Shown here piece by piece: positions 45,683 to 55,500 of a stretch of 64,000 nucleotides of DNA. Below the pieces are notes generated by a model. The model saw only the letters and a program-made list of their open reading frames with translations, ran no database searches and was not told where the DNA came from. The position numbers and the translations under genes are program-made. Position 1 is the stretch's first letter. Each line of letters opens with the position of its first letter. Source of the DNA: Balneolaceae bacterium UBA2956 (GTDB lineage Bacteria > Bacteroidota > Rhodothermia > Balneolales > Balneolaceae); contig DEBM01000018.1 of NCBI GenBank assembly GCA_002348545.1, positions 1 to 64,000 of the forward strand. Direction: 5' to 3'.

Positions 45683-48076
45683 TTATTTGATTAGCATCAT
45701 TGTTCTTGATTGCACAAAATTAGGTGTACTAATTCTATACACATACATACCTGAAGCGAATCTAGAAGCGTCAAATACTTGAGTATGATTACCCGCATTC
45801 ATTTTTTGTCCTTGAAGTAAAGTAGCTACTTTCTGACCTAACATATTATAGACCTCGAGAGTCACATTTGAAGTGGCTGCAAGAGTGAATTGTATATTAG
45901 TTGAAGGGTTAAATGGATTTGGATAATTTTGATCTAATGAATATTCAAGAGGAGTGCTTGCAACTTCATCTTCATTGGAAACAACTGCCGCACTACCAAC
46001 TAGAGCAACAACTTCCCAATTAGCTGGAGTATTCCACCATTGCCCAGTACATTTAGAAGACCAACAACCTTGGTAATCACGCCCTGTGGCATCGTTATCA
46101 TTAATGGCAAGATTAAACATCATTGTCGAAACTCCCTCACCAGTTGGAAACTCAAAATTATCAGATTCGGTATTAACACCACTAAATTCAATTGTACTTA
46201 GAATAGTTAATAGTCTCACCACACCTGCAGTTGAAGTATCAGCAATCGTAGCTGAATTCCCAACCAACTGGTTGAAATCACCGCTACCAGATCCACCGTC
46301 CCAACCATGAATATATGGTCCATTAACGTCCATTAAACCTGCTCTTAACTGATAATCTGGCTCATCACCTGCTTCGAAGCTTTGGTGATCAGAACCAACT
46401 ATAAAGTCAGGACTATAAGCGCCTATACCAGCTTCCCAGCTATCATAGTCCCATCCACCACCGCCATTATCAGAAGCAGCAGCAGGTACGATAACATCAT
46501 CAGTCATTTCAGCATAGAAAACCATCATGTTAGCGCCTGTTATATTTTCAAAACCAACCCAAAATTTTGCAGATGCATCAGCGTCACCACCTTCTGGTGC
46601 ATTACCTTCAACTGTCAAACTGTTTGAATCAATCGTAAATGGTTTGTAGTCATCAGGGAAAAACGATGCAAGTGCAGTTGCTGGCGGTACAACTCCAGAT
46701 TCAAGAGCACCTGCCGCTGCTTCGACAGCTGCCGCACTTAACTCATAGATATAGTTTGGAGCTACTGAAGTTGGTGTATTAATCATAGCAGCAGTCATAG
46801 GGCCAGGAGTCCCTTTAGCTGTTCTACCAATTACACCATAATATGCATCAAAAGTTTTTACCATTGAAGCATGTGGCGCTGGAACGCTATGCGTCGCGGT
46901 TAAACCAGTAGTCGCATCAAGCGTTGCGATTAAAGCTCCACCTGTATAGTCAGTAAACGCACTATCAGCGAAATATACTTCATACGTTGCTGCACCTGCA
47001 TCAGATACACCAATTGAAACTATACCATTTTCAGTTGCTACCGCAACTTCAGGCGCTGCTGGTGGTATTTCAGTAATTCTAGTTATTGCTAAGTTATCAA
47101 TAAAAATATTACCTGCTTGGAAGTTAACCTCAAAACCAACTTGCATGTCGCCCCATACTTTGTTGATGGGTGTCTCTAAAATGTATTTTTTCTTTTCTGT
47201 GTCGAGAGTGAGCTTGCCATCACCAAATTCGTTTCCGAAGTAACGCTCCCATCCACCACCTCTTTCACCAAAATACACGTGGATATCATTGGTACCTTCA
47301 TCTGTGTAAGCATCAAAAGATAATTCATATGGCCCTGGAGCGTAAATTGAATCTTTCTGCTCCTGATTAAGTACTTGCATAGACTGAACTTCCCACTGAT
47401 TTCCTTCTCCAGGGATATCCAAGAAGGCCATCTCTCCATTTTGTACTACACCACCAGAAAATCCTTGTGGAGCACCACTTGCAGAATCAACCAAGCTGAA
47501 ATCTCCATTGAAGACTACACTTGACTTTTTTGTCCGCAGTGCGATGTTATCAATTACTAGGTCAGCATCGTCAGCAGCAACTTCAAAACCTAATTTCATT
47601 CCACTTGTCCATACTTCTTTAACGTTAGTGTTTAAGGTGTATGTTTTCATATCACCATCAACGGTAACTAGACCGTCACCATCGGCTGCCCAATAGCGAC
47701 TCCAACTACCACCATTTTCTCCTAAGAAAACGTGAAATGTTTTGGCGCCATCTGGACTTGCCGCGTCAAAGGTTAATTCCCAATCACCACCTTCAGCTAG
47801 AGCAGCTATTTGAGTTTCTGATAATATCTGATAGACTTGGAATTCCCACATGTTACCTGATGTGTTCACTACGATATCTAGATTACCAGCATCAAACGAG
47901 GCAGTACCTTTATCTCCATTAGGTTCCCATGAAGAGTCTGCAGCAGAAAAATCACCATTAATGACAATGTTGTCACCATATAACGTGTGTTGTGCTTGAC
48001 TCTGAGTAATAAAACCAAATGAAGAAACTACCAATGCAAATGACAGCATTGTTTTATTAATAGTAGAAATATTCAT
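45683..48076 (-). CDS. Secreted glycan-binding-like protein with T9SS-like tail (797 residues)
   Basis: After a signal peptide (LSFALVVSSFGFITQSQAQ) come two related beta-sandwich modules (about 33-182 and 188-335). Each opens NGDFS, contains the W-x-F/V-Q...L-S stretch and ends DNIALR or DNLAITR. This is the pattern of CBM4/9-type carbohydrate-binding modules. A fibronectin-like stretch (345-440) and an unrecognised Trp-rich domain (about 455-690, with a CWSSKCTGQWW segment) follow. The last 80 residues begin LDQNYPNPFNPSTNIQF and end TMMLIK, the T9SS-type sorting domain. It has no visible catalytic motif. It shares a divergent promoter region with the glucanase operon, so a surface beta-glucan-binding role is inferred. 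Confidence 0.78.
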   Translation of the reverse strand: MNISTINKTMLSFALVVSSFGFITQSQAQHTLYGDNIVINGDFSAADSSWEPNGDKGTASFDAGNLDIVVNTSGNMWEFQVYQILSETQIAALAEGGDWELTFDAASPDGAKTFHVFLGENGGSWSRYWAADGDGLVTVDGDMKTYTLNTNVKEVWTSGMKLGFEVAADDADLVIDNIALRTKKSSVVFNGDFSLVDSASGAPQGFSGGVVQNGEMAFLDIPGEGNQWEVQSMQVLNQEQKDSIYAPGPYELSFDAYTDEGTNDIHVYFGERGGGWERYFGNEFGDGKLTLDTEKKKYILETPINKVWGDMQVGFEVNFQAGNIFIDNLAITRITEIPPAAPEVAVATENGIVSIGVSDAGAATYEVYFADSAFTDYTGGALIATLDATTGLTATHSVPAPHASMVKTFDAYYGVIGRTAKGTPGPMTAAMINTPTSVAPNYIYELSAAAVEAAAGALESGVVPPATALASFFPDDYKPFTIDSNSLTVEGNAPEGGDADASAKFWVGFENITGANMMVFYAEMTDDVIVPAAASDNGGGGWDYDSWEAGIGAYSPDFIVGSDHQSFEAGDEPDYQLRAGLMDVNGPYIHGWDGGSGSGDFNQLVGNSATIADTSTAGVVRLLTILSTIEFSGVNTESDNFEFPTGEGVSTMMFNLAINDNDATGRDYQGCWSSKCTGQWWNTPANWEVVALVGSAAVVSNEDEVASTPLEYSLDQNYPNPFNPSTNIQFTLAATSNVTLEVYNMLGQKVATLLQGQKMNAGNHTQVFDASRFASGMYVYRISTPNFVQSRTMMLIK

Positions 48077-48168
48077 ACGTATGTTCTATTTAGTTAAAGT
48101 TATGTTATCGAATTCGTCTTGTACTATAATATCTTAAAAATTAGGGCTGATTCACAGATTTTTTTTAA

Positions 48169-48179
48169 GAAACGCTTCC
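48169..48179. promoter_or_regulatory. LacI-family operator-like site
   Basis: GAAACGCTTCC is an imperfect palindrome centred on CG, close to LacI/CcpA-type operators (AAnCGnTT core). It lies 93 bases upstream of the minus-strand gene and 199 bases upstream of the GH81 start. No LacI-type regulator is in the window. Confidence 0.35.
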
Positions 48180-48210
48180 AATTTAGTTTAACTATATGAT
48201 AAGAGCAATA

Positions 48211-48240
48211 ATTGGCATAATTTTGCATAAATTTGCATAA
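48211..48240. repeat. Three tandem 10-bp repeats
   Basis: attggcataa, ttttgcataa and atttgcataa follow one another without a gap, consensus WTTKGCATAA. A 10-bp period puts each copy on the same face of the helix, as for an array of activator half-sites. They lie 138-167 bases before the GH81 start. AT-rich slippage is the alternative. Confidence 0.7.
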
Positions 48241-48377
48241 AAGATGCTCAAAGCTGAATTAAATGCACTTTTATAAATACATAATTTCATACTTTTTATT
48301 GCAAAAAATCTCTTTTGTTTGTTTATGTTACGAAGAAGTAATTATATAATTACGTCTAAACTAAAAATCTGAGAATT

Positions 48378-51300
48378 ATGGGAAGCGCTTCGGGAAAAAA
48401 TACAATTTTTTTTAACAGTAGTCTGGTAATGCTTATAGTCTTATCAGTATTAATCCTAGATCTTACTAATCTTTATGCACAAAAAAGAATAATCGGAAAG
48501 GGGAGTTACACCGTAGAACTTCCTGCGGGAGAGTCTAGTGCATCGGATGAAGACGGAAATGCCATCTTACCAAATGTTGATGGAGCATTTAACTTCCCAA
48601 ATTGGTCATCCAGAAATAGACCTGTTATAACCAATAAATTCTGGAGTAATATCTTATTTCTTAGCCAGACAGACATTGAGAGTGAACCAGTTTATGCATT
48701 TGCGCATCCGTTCCAATTTGATGTAACCACATCAGGATTAACATTAGGGCATGCACCAGTGAGTAAGGATTTTTCAGATAGATACTATACCTATTTTACC
48801 GATGGGGAATTAAATGTGGGCCTTGAGGGAGTCACTACTGAGTTCAAAGCAACGAATTATTCCGATTGGACAGCAACTACAACATGGGAAACCGATTCTA
48901 CTAGCTTAGAGGCGACATTTGGACATGGTTTACCTTTTGTCTTTTTCAAATCTAACGGGGCAAAAATTAGTTTAACGAGTGATGATGAATCTACCTTTTG
49001 GCATCAAGGAGGACATGTTCTAGGCATTACTATCGATGGTAAGCATTTTGGAATATTTGGCCCTTCAGGTTCATCCTGGTCTTCTGATTTTCCTTTAGTG
49101 TCAAGCCTTAATGATCAAGGTTTTCTTTCCATAGCATTATTGCCAGATACTAGCATGACTACATTTAATTTCTTTAAAAAGCATGCCTATGCCTTTGTTG
49201 AAGATACCAAGGCAGATTGGGATTATGATTCGCAAACCAATAAAGTGACGGTGACATACAACGTTACCACAACTCTGATGGAAGAATCTGAATCATATGT
49301 TAATGAAACCCTCCAAGCACTTTACAGGCATCATTGGATTAATACCAGTGATCCATTAACCAGCTACTCCTACAACTCACCTCGAGGCGCCATGAAAGTA
49401 TTAGAGGGTAACAGCTTCACAACAAATAATACTTTCATCGGTATTTTACCAAACTTACCAGATTTAGGGGATTATGACAGGTCTCTACTATTAGACTATG
49501 TGAATCAAGAAGTTGGTATTCCACTCCCTTCCAATAAGGATACTTATAATAGTGGTAAAGCAATGGGTAAACTCGCACAGCTCATCCACATAGCTGATCA
49601 ATTAGGTGATTTAAGTGCAAAGAATAAACTCTTGGATGAACTAAAAATTGGACTTGAAAACTGGTTTACTGCAGGCGGTAATCAACAGTATTATTTCGAT
49701 GAAGACTGGCAGGTATTAATTGGATTCCCATCCAGCCATGGTGCCAACACCTCATTAAATGATCAACACTTCCATCATGGATATGCTATTTATGCCGCAG
49801 CAACTGTTGCCCAATATGACAGCATATGGGCATCCCAGGATAATTGGGGGGGTATGGTCAACTTACTCGTTAGAAATGCAAGTAATTGGGAAAGAGGTAA
49901 AAGAACGTATCCATATCTAAGGAATTTTGATATATATGCTGGTCATAGTTGGGCAGCTGGACATGCACAGTTTAAAAGAGGTAATAATCAAGAATCAAGC
50001 TCTGAAGCAATGAACTACGCGATAGGTACTTTTTTATGGGGTGAGATTACAGGACAAGATGACATTCGAGATCTTGGGGCTTACCTCTATACTATTGAAG
50101 CTGAGGCTATATATCAATATTGGTTTGATGTTGATAACGAAGTCTTCCCAGAAAGTTTTGCCCATGATGCTCTTGGTATTGTATGGGGTTCAGGCGGTTA
50201 TCACGGAACTTGGTTTAGCTCTGATATTGAAAAGATTAGAGGTATAAACTTCTTACCGATATCGTCAGGATCTATGTATTTAGGAAAGTATCCAGAATAC
50301 ATAATGCAGAATTTCAATAAAATTGTAGAAACAAAAGGTGGTCACACTTACGATTGGGAAGACATAGTTTGGAAGTATTTAGCACTCTCTGATGCTGACT
50401 TAGCAATTAACCATTTTAAAAACAAACCTGACTATAGCAAATCAGAGGGTGAGTCAAAAGGACAAACCATGCACTGGTTGTATAATATGAGCAAGCTCGG
50501 GCAAGTAAACACAGAAGTCCAAGCAAATATCCCAACCTATAATGTATTTGTAAATTCTGATGGTGATACATCCTATGTTGCCTATAACTCAGATCCTAAC
50601 ACAAAAAAAGTAACCTTCTCCAACGGCTTTTCCTTTGAGGTTCTGGGAAGAGAGACCAAGGTATTTAATCGTTCAATGCCAGCAGATACAATTGGACGGC
50701 CGAAGACAACACCTGAGTTCAATCCTCTAACAGTAATTTCAATATTTAGTGAGGAATATGAAACAGCTACAAATATCCAATTAGCAGTAGATTCGACGAG
50801 TACTACTGAGGCAAATTTCAAATCTATAGATGGTAACAATGTCATCGTATTAGAAAATTTAGACAGTCAAAAAATAGAGTTTGAATCAAAATTAGATCTT
50901 TCAACAAGAACTAATTTATACTTCAATGTTTGGAGTGAAATTACAGGTGAATTAAAATTTACTCTTCTACAAGATGATAATTCATCAAAACAGGTAACAA
51001 TATGTTGTCCATCTGATAATTCTTGGCGTGATATGCAAATACCCTTATTGTCTTTTGGGGAAGATATTGACTTATCCCAAATCGATGGCATAATAGTGGA
51101 TGGTGAGACAACTGTAATTCTTGATGATATACTTTTTTACGGAGACGATCCCGTTAAAGATGGCCCTGATAGCTCAGCAGTACTAGAAGAACGAGAAGCT
51201 AGTAATGTTATTTCTGTATTTAGCGACAAGTTTACTGACTTAGAAAATACTGATTTTACTCCTGATCTTGGACAAACAACAGAAGCAAGCTTTTTTTACA

Positions 51301-52508
51301 TGGAGGATACAGAAGAGGAAGATATTCTTCTAAAGCTTAAGAACCTCGATTTTCATCATCTCGTACTAGAGAACCCTCTCGATGTTACTAACATGGATGG
51401 AGTATTCTTTAATTATTGGACCCAAGAATCTGAGGCGTTAAACTTTAGCTTAATTAGTAGCGATGGAGAAGAAAAAGCAAGTAGTATTGGTGTGCGTAAA
51501 AACTCTTGGCAATATGTAGATATCTCATTGGATCTTTTTAGCGGTGTTTCATTAGAAAGTATCAAAGAGTTTAAATTTGAGGGCGATGCAACGATCTTTA
51601 TCGACAATTTATTCTTCTATAAATTCCCTGAAGTATCTGCAGCGCCTGTGCCTACGCACGATCCAGCATATGTTCTTTCAATATTCAGCGATACTTATAA
51701 AGACTACAAGGAAGCTTATCCTGAGTACAGTAATATGAAAGAAACTGATTTCACAAGAAGCTGGGATCAGGCATCATTGACTGAAATTGAAATAAATGGT
51801 AATAATACCTTGTATTATGAGAATCGTGGTTATGCTATTGTAGAGTTTTTTAAAGGAGTAAGTCCGGTAGGCAAAAAAGACGACGGAATCGACGGGACTA
51901 AATTAACTAATTTACGTTTAGATTTCTACACGCCCGACGAAGTGACACTGCCCAACAGAATGCAAATTAGATTAGTAGACTTTGGTGGTGATGCATATGG
52001 TGGGGGCAATGATACTGAAGATGAGTACTGGTTAGATGAAAATTCAGAACCAAAATTAGTTCGTAACAAGTGGATATCTTTGGATATTCCTTTGGATGAT
52101 TTGCCAAAAATGACTGGTAGAGCAAATCTTTCTCAATTAGTTCTGGATGTTAAAGGAGCACTTGAGAATCATTATATTGATAACATATACTTTTATAGTG
52201 ATCAAGTGCTGAATTCTAATGAAAATAATGACGTAGAAATACCTAACAAGTTGAGCCTACATCAAAACTATCCAAACCCATTCAATCCAAACACTAATTT
52301 ACAATTCGATCTACCGGTAAGTGGTTATACCGTGTTAAAAATCTACAATAGTGTTGGCCAGCTTGTACAAACACTAGTTGATCAAAACTTGCATGCGGGC
52401 AGACATAATTACTCATTTAATGGCAGTAAATTAGCAAGTGGAGTGTATTTTTACAGGCTTGAATTTGGAGGGAATATCATTACAAATAAAATGATCTTAT
52501 TGAAATAA
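48378..52508 (+). CDS. Secreted GH81 endo-beta-1,3-glucanase with three accessory modules (copy 1)
   Basis: The 1376-residue protein has a signal peptide (VMLIVLSVLILDLTNLYAQ, end near residue 35). The GH81 domain (about 36-760) shows NKFWSNILF, the NDQHFHHGY block (Asp462) and NQESSSEAMN (Glu539 and Glu543, candidate acid/base region of the family). GH81 enzymes cut beta-1,3-glucan internally. Three related modules begin VISIFSEEY (about 786), VISVFSDKF (943) and VLSIFSDTY (1098), each ending in an IDN/LDD-FYxD strand, as in glucan-binding beta-sandwiches. The tail starts LHQNYPNPFNP (about 1293) and ends MILLK, a T9SS sorting domain. The next gene is a paralogue 24 bases downstream. Confidence 0.92.
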   Translation: MGSASGKNTIFFNSSLVMLIVLSVLILDLTNLYAQKRIIGKGSYTVELPAGESSASDEDGNAILPNVDGAFNFPNWSSRNRPVITNKFWSNILFLSQTDIESEPVYAFAHPFQFDVTTSGLTLGHAPVSKDFSDRYYTYFTDGELNVGLEGVTTEFKATNYSDWTATTTWETDSTSLEATFGHGLPFVFFKSNGAKISLTSDDESTFWHQGGHVLGITIDGKHFGIFGPSGSSWSSDFPLVSSLNDQGFLSIALLPDTSMTTFNFFKKHAYAFVEDTKADWDYDSQTNKVTVTYNVTTTLMEESESYVNETLQALYRHHWINTSDPLTSYSYNSPRGAMKVLEGNSFTTNNTFIGILPNLPDLGDYDRSLLLDYVNQEVGIPLPSNKDTYNSGKAMGKLAQLIHIADQLGDLSAKNKLLDELKIGLENWFTAGGNQQYYFDEDWQVLIGFPSSHGANTSLNDQHFHHGYAIYAAATVAQYDSIWASQDNWGGMVNLLVRNASNWERGKRTYPYLRNFDIYAGHSWAAGHAQFKRGNNQESSSEAMNYAIGTFLWGEITGQDDIRDLGAYLYTIEAEAIYQYWFDVDNEVFPESFAHDALGIVWGSGGYHGTWFSSDIEKIRGINFLPISSGSMYLGKYPEYIMQNFNKIVETKGGHTYDWEDIVWKYLALSDADLAINHFKNKPDYSKSEGESKGQTMHWLYNMSKLGQVNTEVQANIPTYNVFVNSDGDTSYVAYNSDPNTKKVTFSNGFSFEVLGRETKVFNRSMPADTIGRPKTTPEFNPLTVISIFSEEYETATNIQLAVDSTSTTEANFKSIDGNNVIVLENLDSQKIEFESKLDLSTRTNLYFNVWSEITGELKFTLLQDDNSSKQVTICCPSDNSWRDMQIPLLSFGEDIDLSQIDGIIVDGETTVILDDILFYGDDPVKDGPDSSAVLEEREASNVISVFSDKFTDLENTDFTPDLGQTTEASFFYMEDTEEEDILLKLKNLDFHHLVLENPLDVTNMDGVFFNYWTQESEALNFSLISSDGEEKASSIGVRKNSWQYVDISLDLFSGVSLESIKEFKFEGDATIFIDNLFFYKFPEVSAAPVPTHDPAYVLSIFSDTYKDYKEAYPEYSNMKETDFTRSWDQASLTEIEINGNNTLYYENRGYAIVEFFKGVSPVGKKDDGIDGTKLTNLRLDFYTPDEVTLPNRMQIRLVDFGGDAYGGGNDTEDEYWLDENSEPKLVRNKWISLDIPLDDLPKMTGRANLSQLVLDVKGALENHYIDNIYFYSDQVLNSNENNDVEIPNKLSLHQNYPNPFNPNTNLQFDLPVSGYTVLKIYNSVGQLVQTLVDQNLHAGRHNYSFNGSKLASGVYFYRLEFGGNIITNKMILLK
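48381..48391. promoter_or_regulatory. CG-centred palindrome over the GH81 start codons
   Basis: GGAAGCGCTTC contains the perfect 10-bp palindrome GAAGCGCTTC (48382-48391), directly after the ATG. It resembles the site at 48169 read on the other strand (GGAAGCGTTTC). A repressor bound here would block transcription, but coding constraint alone could also explain it. Confidence 0.3.
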
Positions 52509-52532
52509 TTTAAGTACTTATATCAAAAAGTC

Positions 52533-55500
52533 ATGAAATCACATATCATAATTCAAGGAAAATGTTTGACATTCATAATTTTATTATGCCTTAGCACCCC
52601 CTACTCTGCACTATACGCCCAAGTTGTGAGTGTCGGTCAAGGTAGCTACACTAAAACATTACCCAGTGGGCAGACAAGTGCTGCAGATCAAAATGGTAAT
52701 CCAATATTACCTAATGTAGCGGGTAACTTTACTAAACTTGAGTGGTTTCCAAGTTTTGTCCCGGTAACGACTAATGATTTTTGGAGTAATGTATTATTCA
52801 GATATGCCCCTGATGAACCAGCTTATGTGTTTACTCACCCATTTGAACTAAAAATCGATTCCTCAGGTGTAGTACTAGGGTATGCTGATAATGCAAGTAG
52901 ATCAGATATAATGAAATCTGACAACTATGCTTTCATAACGGAAGGGCAGCTAAGCATAGGACTCTCAGGCGTTGATAAGTCTGTTTTCAAGGCAACCGAT
53001 TACTCAGACTGGACGGCCACTACTACTTGGACCACAGAGTCTACAAGCCTAGAAGCCACATTTGGCCATGGATTACCATTTGTGTATTTCAAATCTAGTG
53101 GTGCAGACATATCCATCTCTAGTGACAAAAATGTCAATATTTGGTATCAAAACGACAATGTGATAGGAGTAACAATAGATGGAAAACATTTTGGGATATT
53201 TGCACCTACTGGGTCAACATGGCCTTCCGAATTTCCTTTAGTCTCAAGCCTTAATGATCAAGGATTTCTCTCCATTGCTTTATTGCCAGAAGCAAGCATG
53301 ACTACATTTAACTTCTATAAAAAGCATGCTTATGCCTTTGTTGAAGACACACAAGCAGATTGGAACTACGATTCGGAGACTAATGAAGTGACGGTGACTT
53401 ACAACGTTACCACAAAACTCATGGAAGAATCCGAATCATATACTAATTCAACACTTCAAGCACTATACAGGCACCAGTGGCTTAATTCATCCGATGTATT
53501 TACAGAATACTCCTACGTTTCGCCTAGAGGCGCAATGAAAGTTGTCGAAGGAAACAGCTTCACCACTAGTAATTCGTTCATAGGTATCTTACCCTTTTTA
53601 CCAGACCTTGGTGAATATGACAGAGTTGAATTACAAAATCATCTAAACGACATGGTCGGTATCCCACTTGGCACAATGGAGGATACATATAATAGCGGTA
53701 AAGAAATGGGTAAATATGCTCAATTAATACATATTGCTGATCAATTAGGTGATTTAAGTGCTAAGAATAAACTTTTGGATGAAGTAAAAATCGCGTTACA
53801 AAGATGGTTAAAAGTTGGGGGTGACCAACAATATTACTACGACGAAAATTGGAAAGTACTTATTGGATTCCCAGCTGCCCATGGATCAAATTATGGATTA
53901 AATGATCAGCATTTTCATCATGGTTATGCCATATTAGCCGCAGCAACGGTTGCCCAATATGACAGCGCATGGGCATCTCAAGAAAATTGGGGGGGTATGA
54001 TTAATTTATTAATTAAGAATGCGAGCAATTGGGATAAAAAAGATAAAAATTTTCCATATTTACGCAATTTTGATATCTATGCTGGTCACAGTTGGGCTGA
54101 TGGTCGTGCTTCCTGGCGTTTTGGTAACAATCAAGAGTCAAGTTCAGAATCAATGAACTATGCAGTAGGTACTTTTTTATGGGGTGAAATTACAGGACAA
54201 GACAACATTAGAGATTTAGGTGCTTACCTCTACACCATGGAATCCGAGGCTATTGACCAGTATTGGTTCGACGTTGAAAATGAGGTATTTCCAGAGAATT
54301 TTGAACATCAGGCAGTTGGTTTAGTTTCTGGTGCTGGTGGTAAGCATGGAACCTGGTTTAGCTCTGATATTGAAAAGATTAGAGGTATAAACTTCTTACC
54401 GATATCATCAGGTTCAGTCTATTTAGGCAAACATCCCGATTATATTTTAAAGAACTATAACGAAATTGTTGAAGTCAGAGGTTCGCAGCCTTTGTACTGG
54501 AAAGATATACTTTGGTCATATTTGGCTTTATCAGACGCTGAACTAGCACTCTCTTATTTTAATAATGATCAGAATTACCAGGTTTTTGATGGGGAAACAA
54601 AAGCTCGCACCATGCACTGGATTTATAATCTAAATACCTTAGGTAATATTAGTACCGAGGTTCAGGCAAATATCCCGACTTATAATGTATTTGTAAATGC
54701 AGATAATGATACGACTTATGTTGCCTATAACTCAGAACCTTATGCAAAAAAGGTAACATTCTCCAACGGCTTTTCCTTCGAAGTTCCAGGAAAAGAGACT
54801 AGGGCATTTAATCATTCAATGCCAACAGACACAATTGGTCGGCCGCAAACAATACCTGAATTCAATCCTCTAAAAGTAATCTCATTATTTAGTGAGGCAT
54901 ATGAGACGGCAACAAATATTCAATTCATTATAGATTCACAGAGTACAACTGATGCTAATTTTAAATCTATAAATAATAATAATGTTATTGTATTAAAAAA
55001 TTTAGAGAGTCAAAAAATAGAATTTGAGTCAAAATTAGATCTTTCAACAAGAACTCATTTATTTGGTAATATTTGGTCTAGTCATGACGAAGATCTAACG
55101 CTTCAATTAATGCATGGAAGCCAATCTTCAGAACCGGTCACTATTTCATTAAAAAAAGATGAATGGATTTCTATAAATATAGCAATAGCTGACTTTGGGA
55201 ATTCAATTGATTTTACAAAAATAGATGGTATGGCTATCCAAGGAAATAACACAGTAATCCTTGATGACCTTTTATTTTATGGTGATACTCCAGTAAAGTT
55301 AGGTCCTGATGAATCAGCTAGTATGGAAGAGAGGTTACCAGAGGATATTTTATCAGTATTTAGTGACCAATATGAGAATGTAGAAGGAGTTAATCTGAAT
55401 CCTGATAATAGTCAGTCAACTCAGCTAAGTTTCTATGTTTTGGGGCAAGATTCAATAATAAAACTAAGTAATTTAGACTATCATATAATTGAAATTACTG

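Larger units (their letters stand above)
48077..48377. promoter_or_regulatory. Divergent regulatory region of the beta-glucan locus
   Basis: This 301-bp AT-rich spacer separates the glycan-binding-like gene (minus) from the GH81 operon (plus). It has no reading frame. It contains a LacI-operator-like site at 48169-48179, three 10-bp direct repeats at 48211-48240, and a second operator-like palindrome just beyond its right end at 48381-48391. A TTG...TATGTTAC pair near 48300-48335 loosely resembles a Bacteroidota promoter but is not convincing. Confidence 0.6.

Noticed and set aside
48211..48240. A minimal CRISPR-like array
   Set aside because: The units are 10 bp, contiguous and without spacers, and no cas gene is near; they fit a regulatory array or a short tandem repeat.
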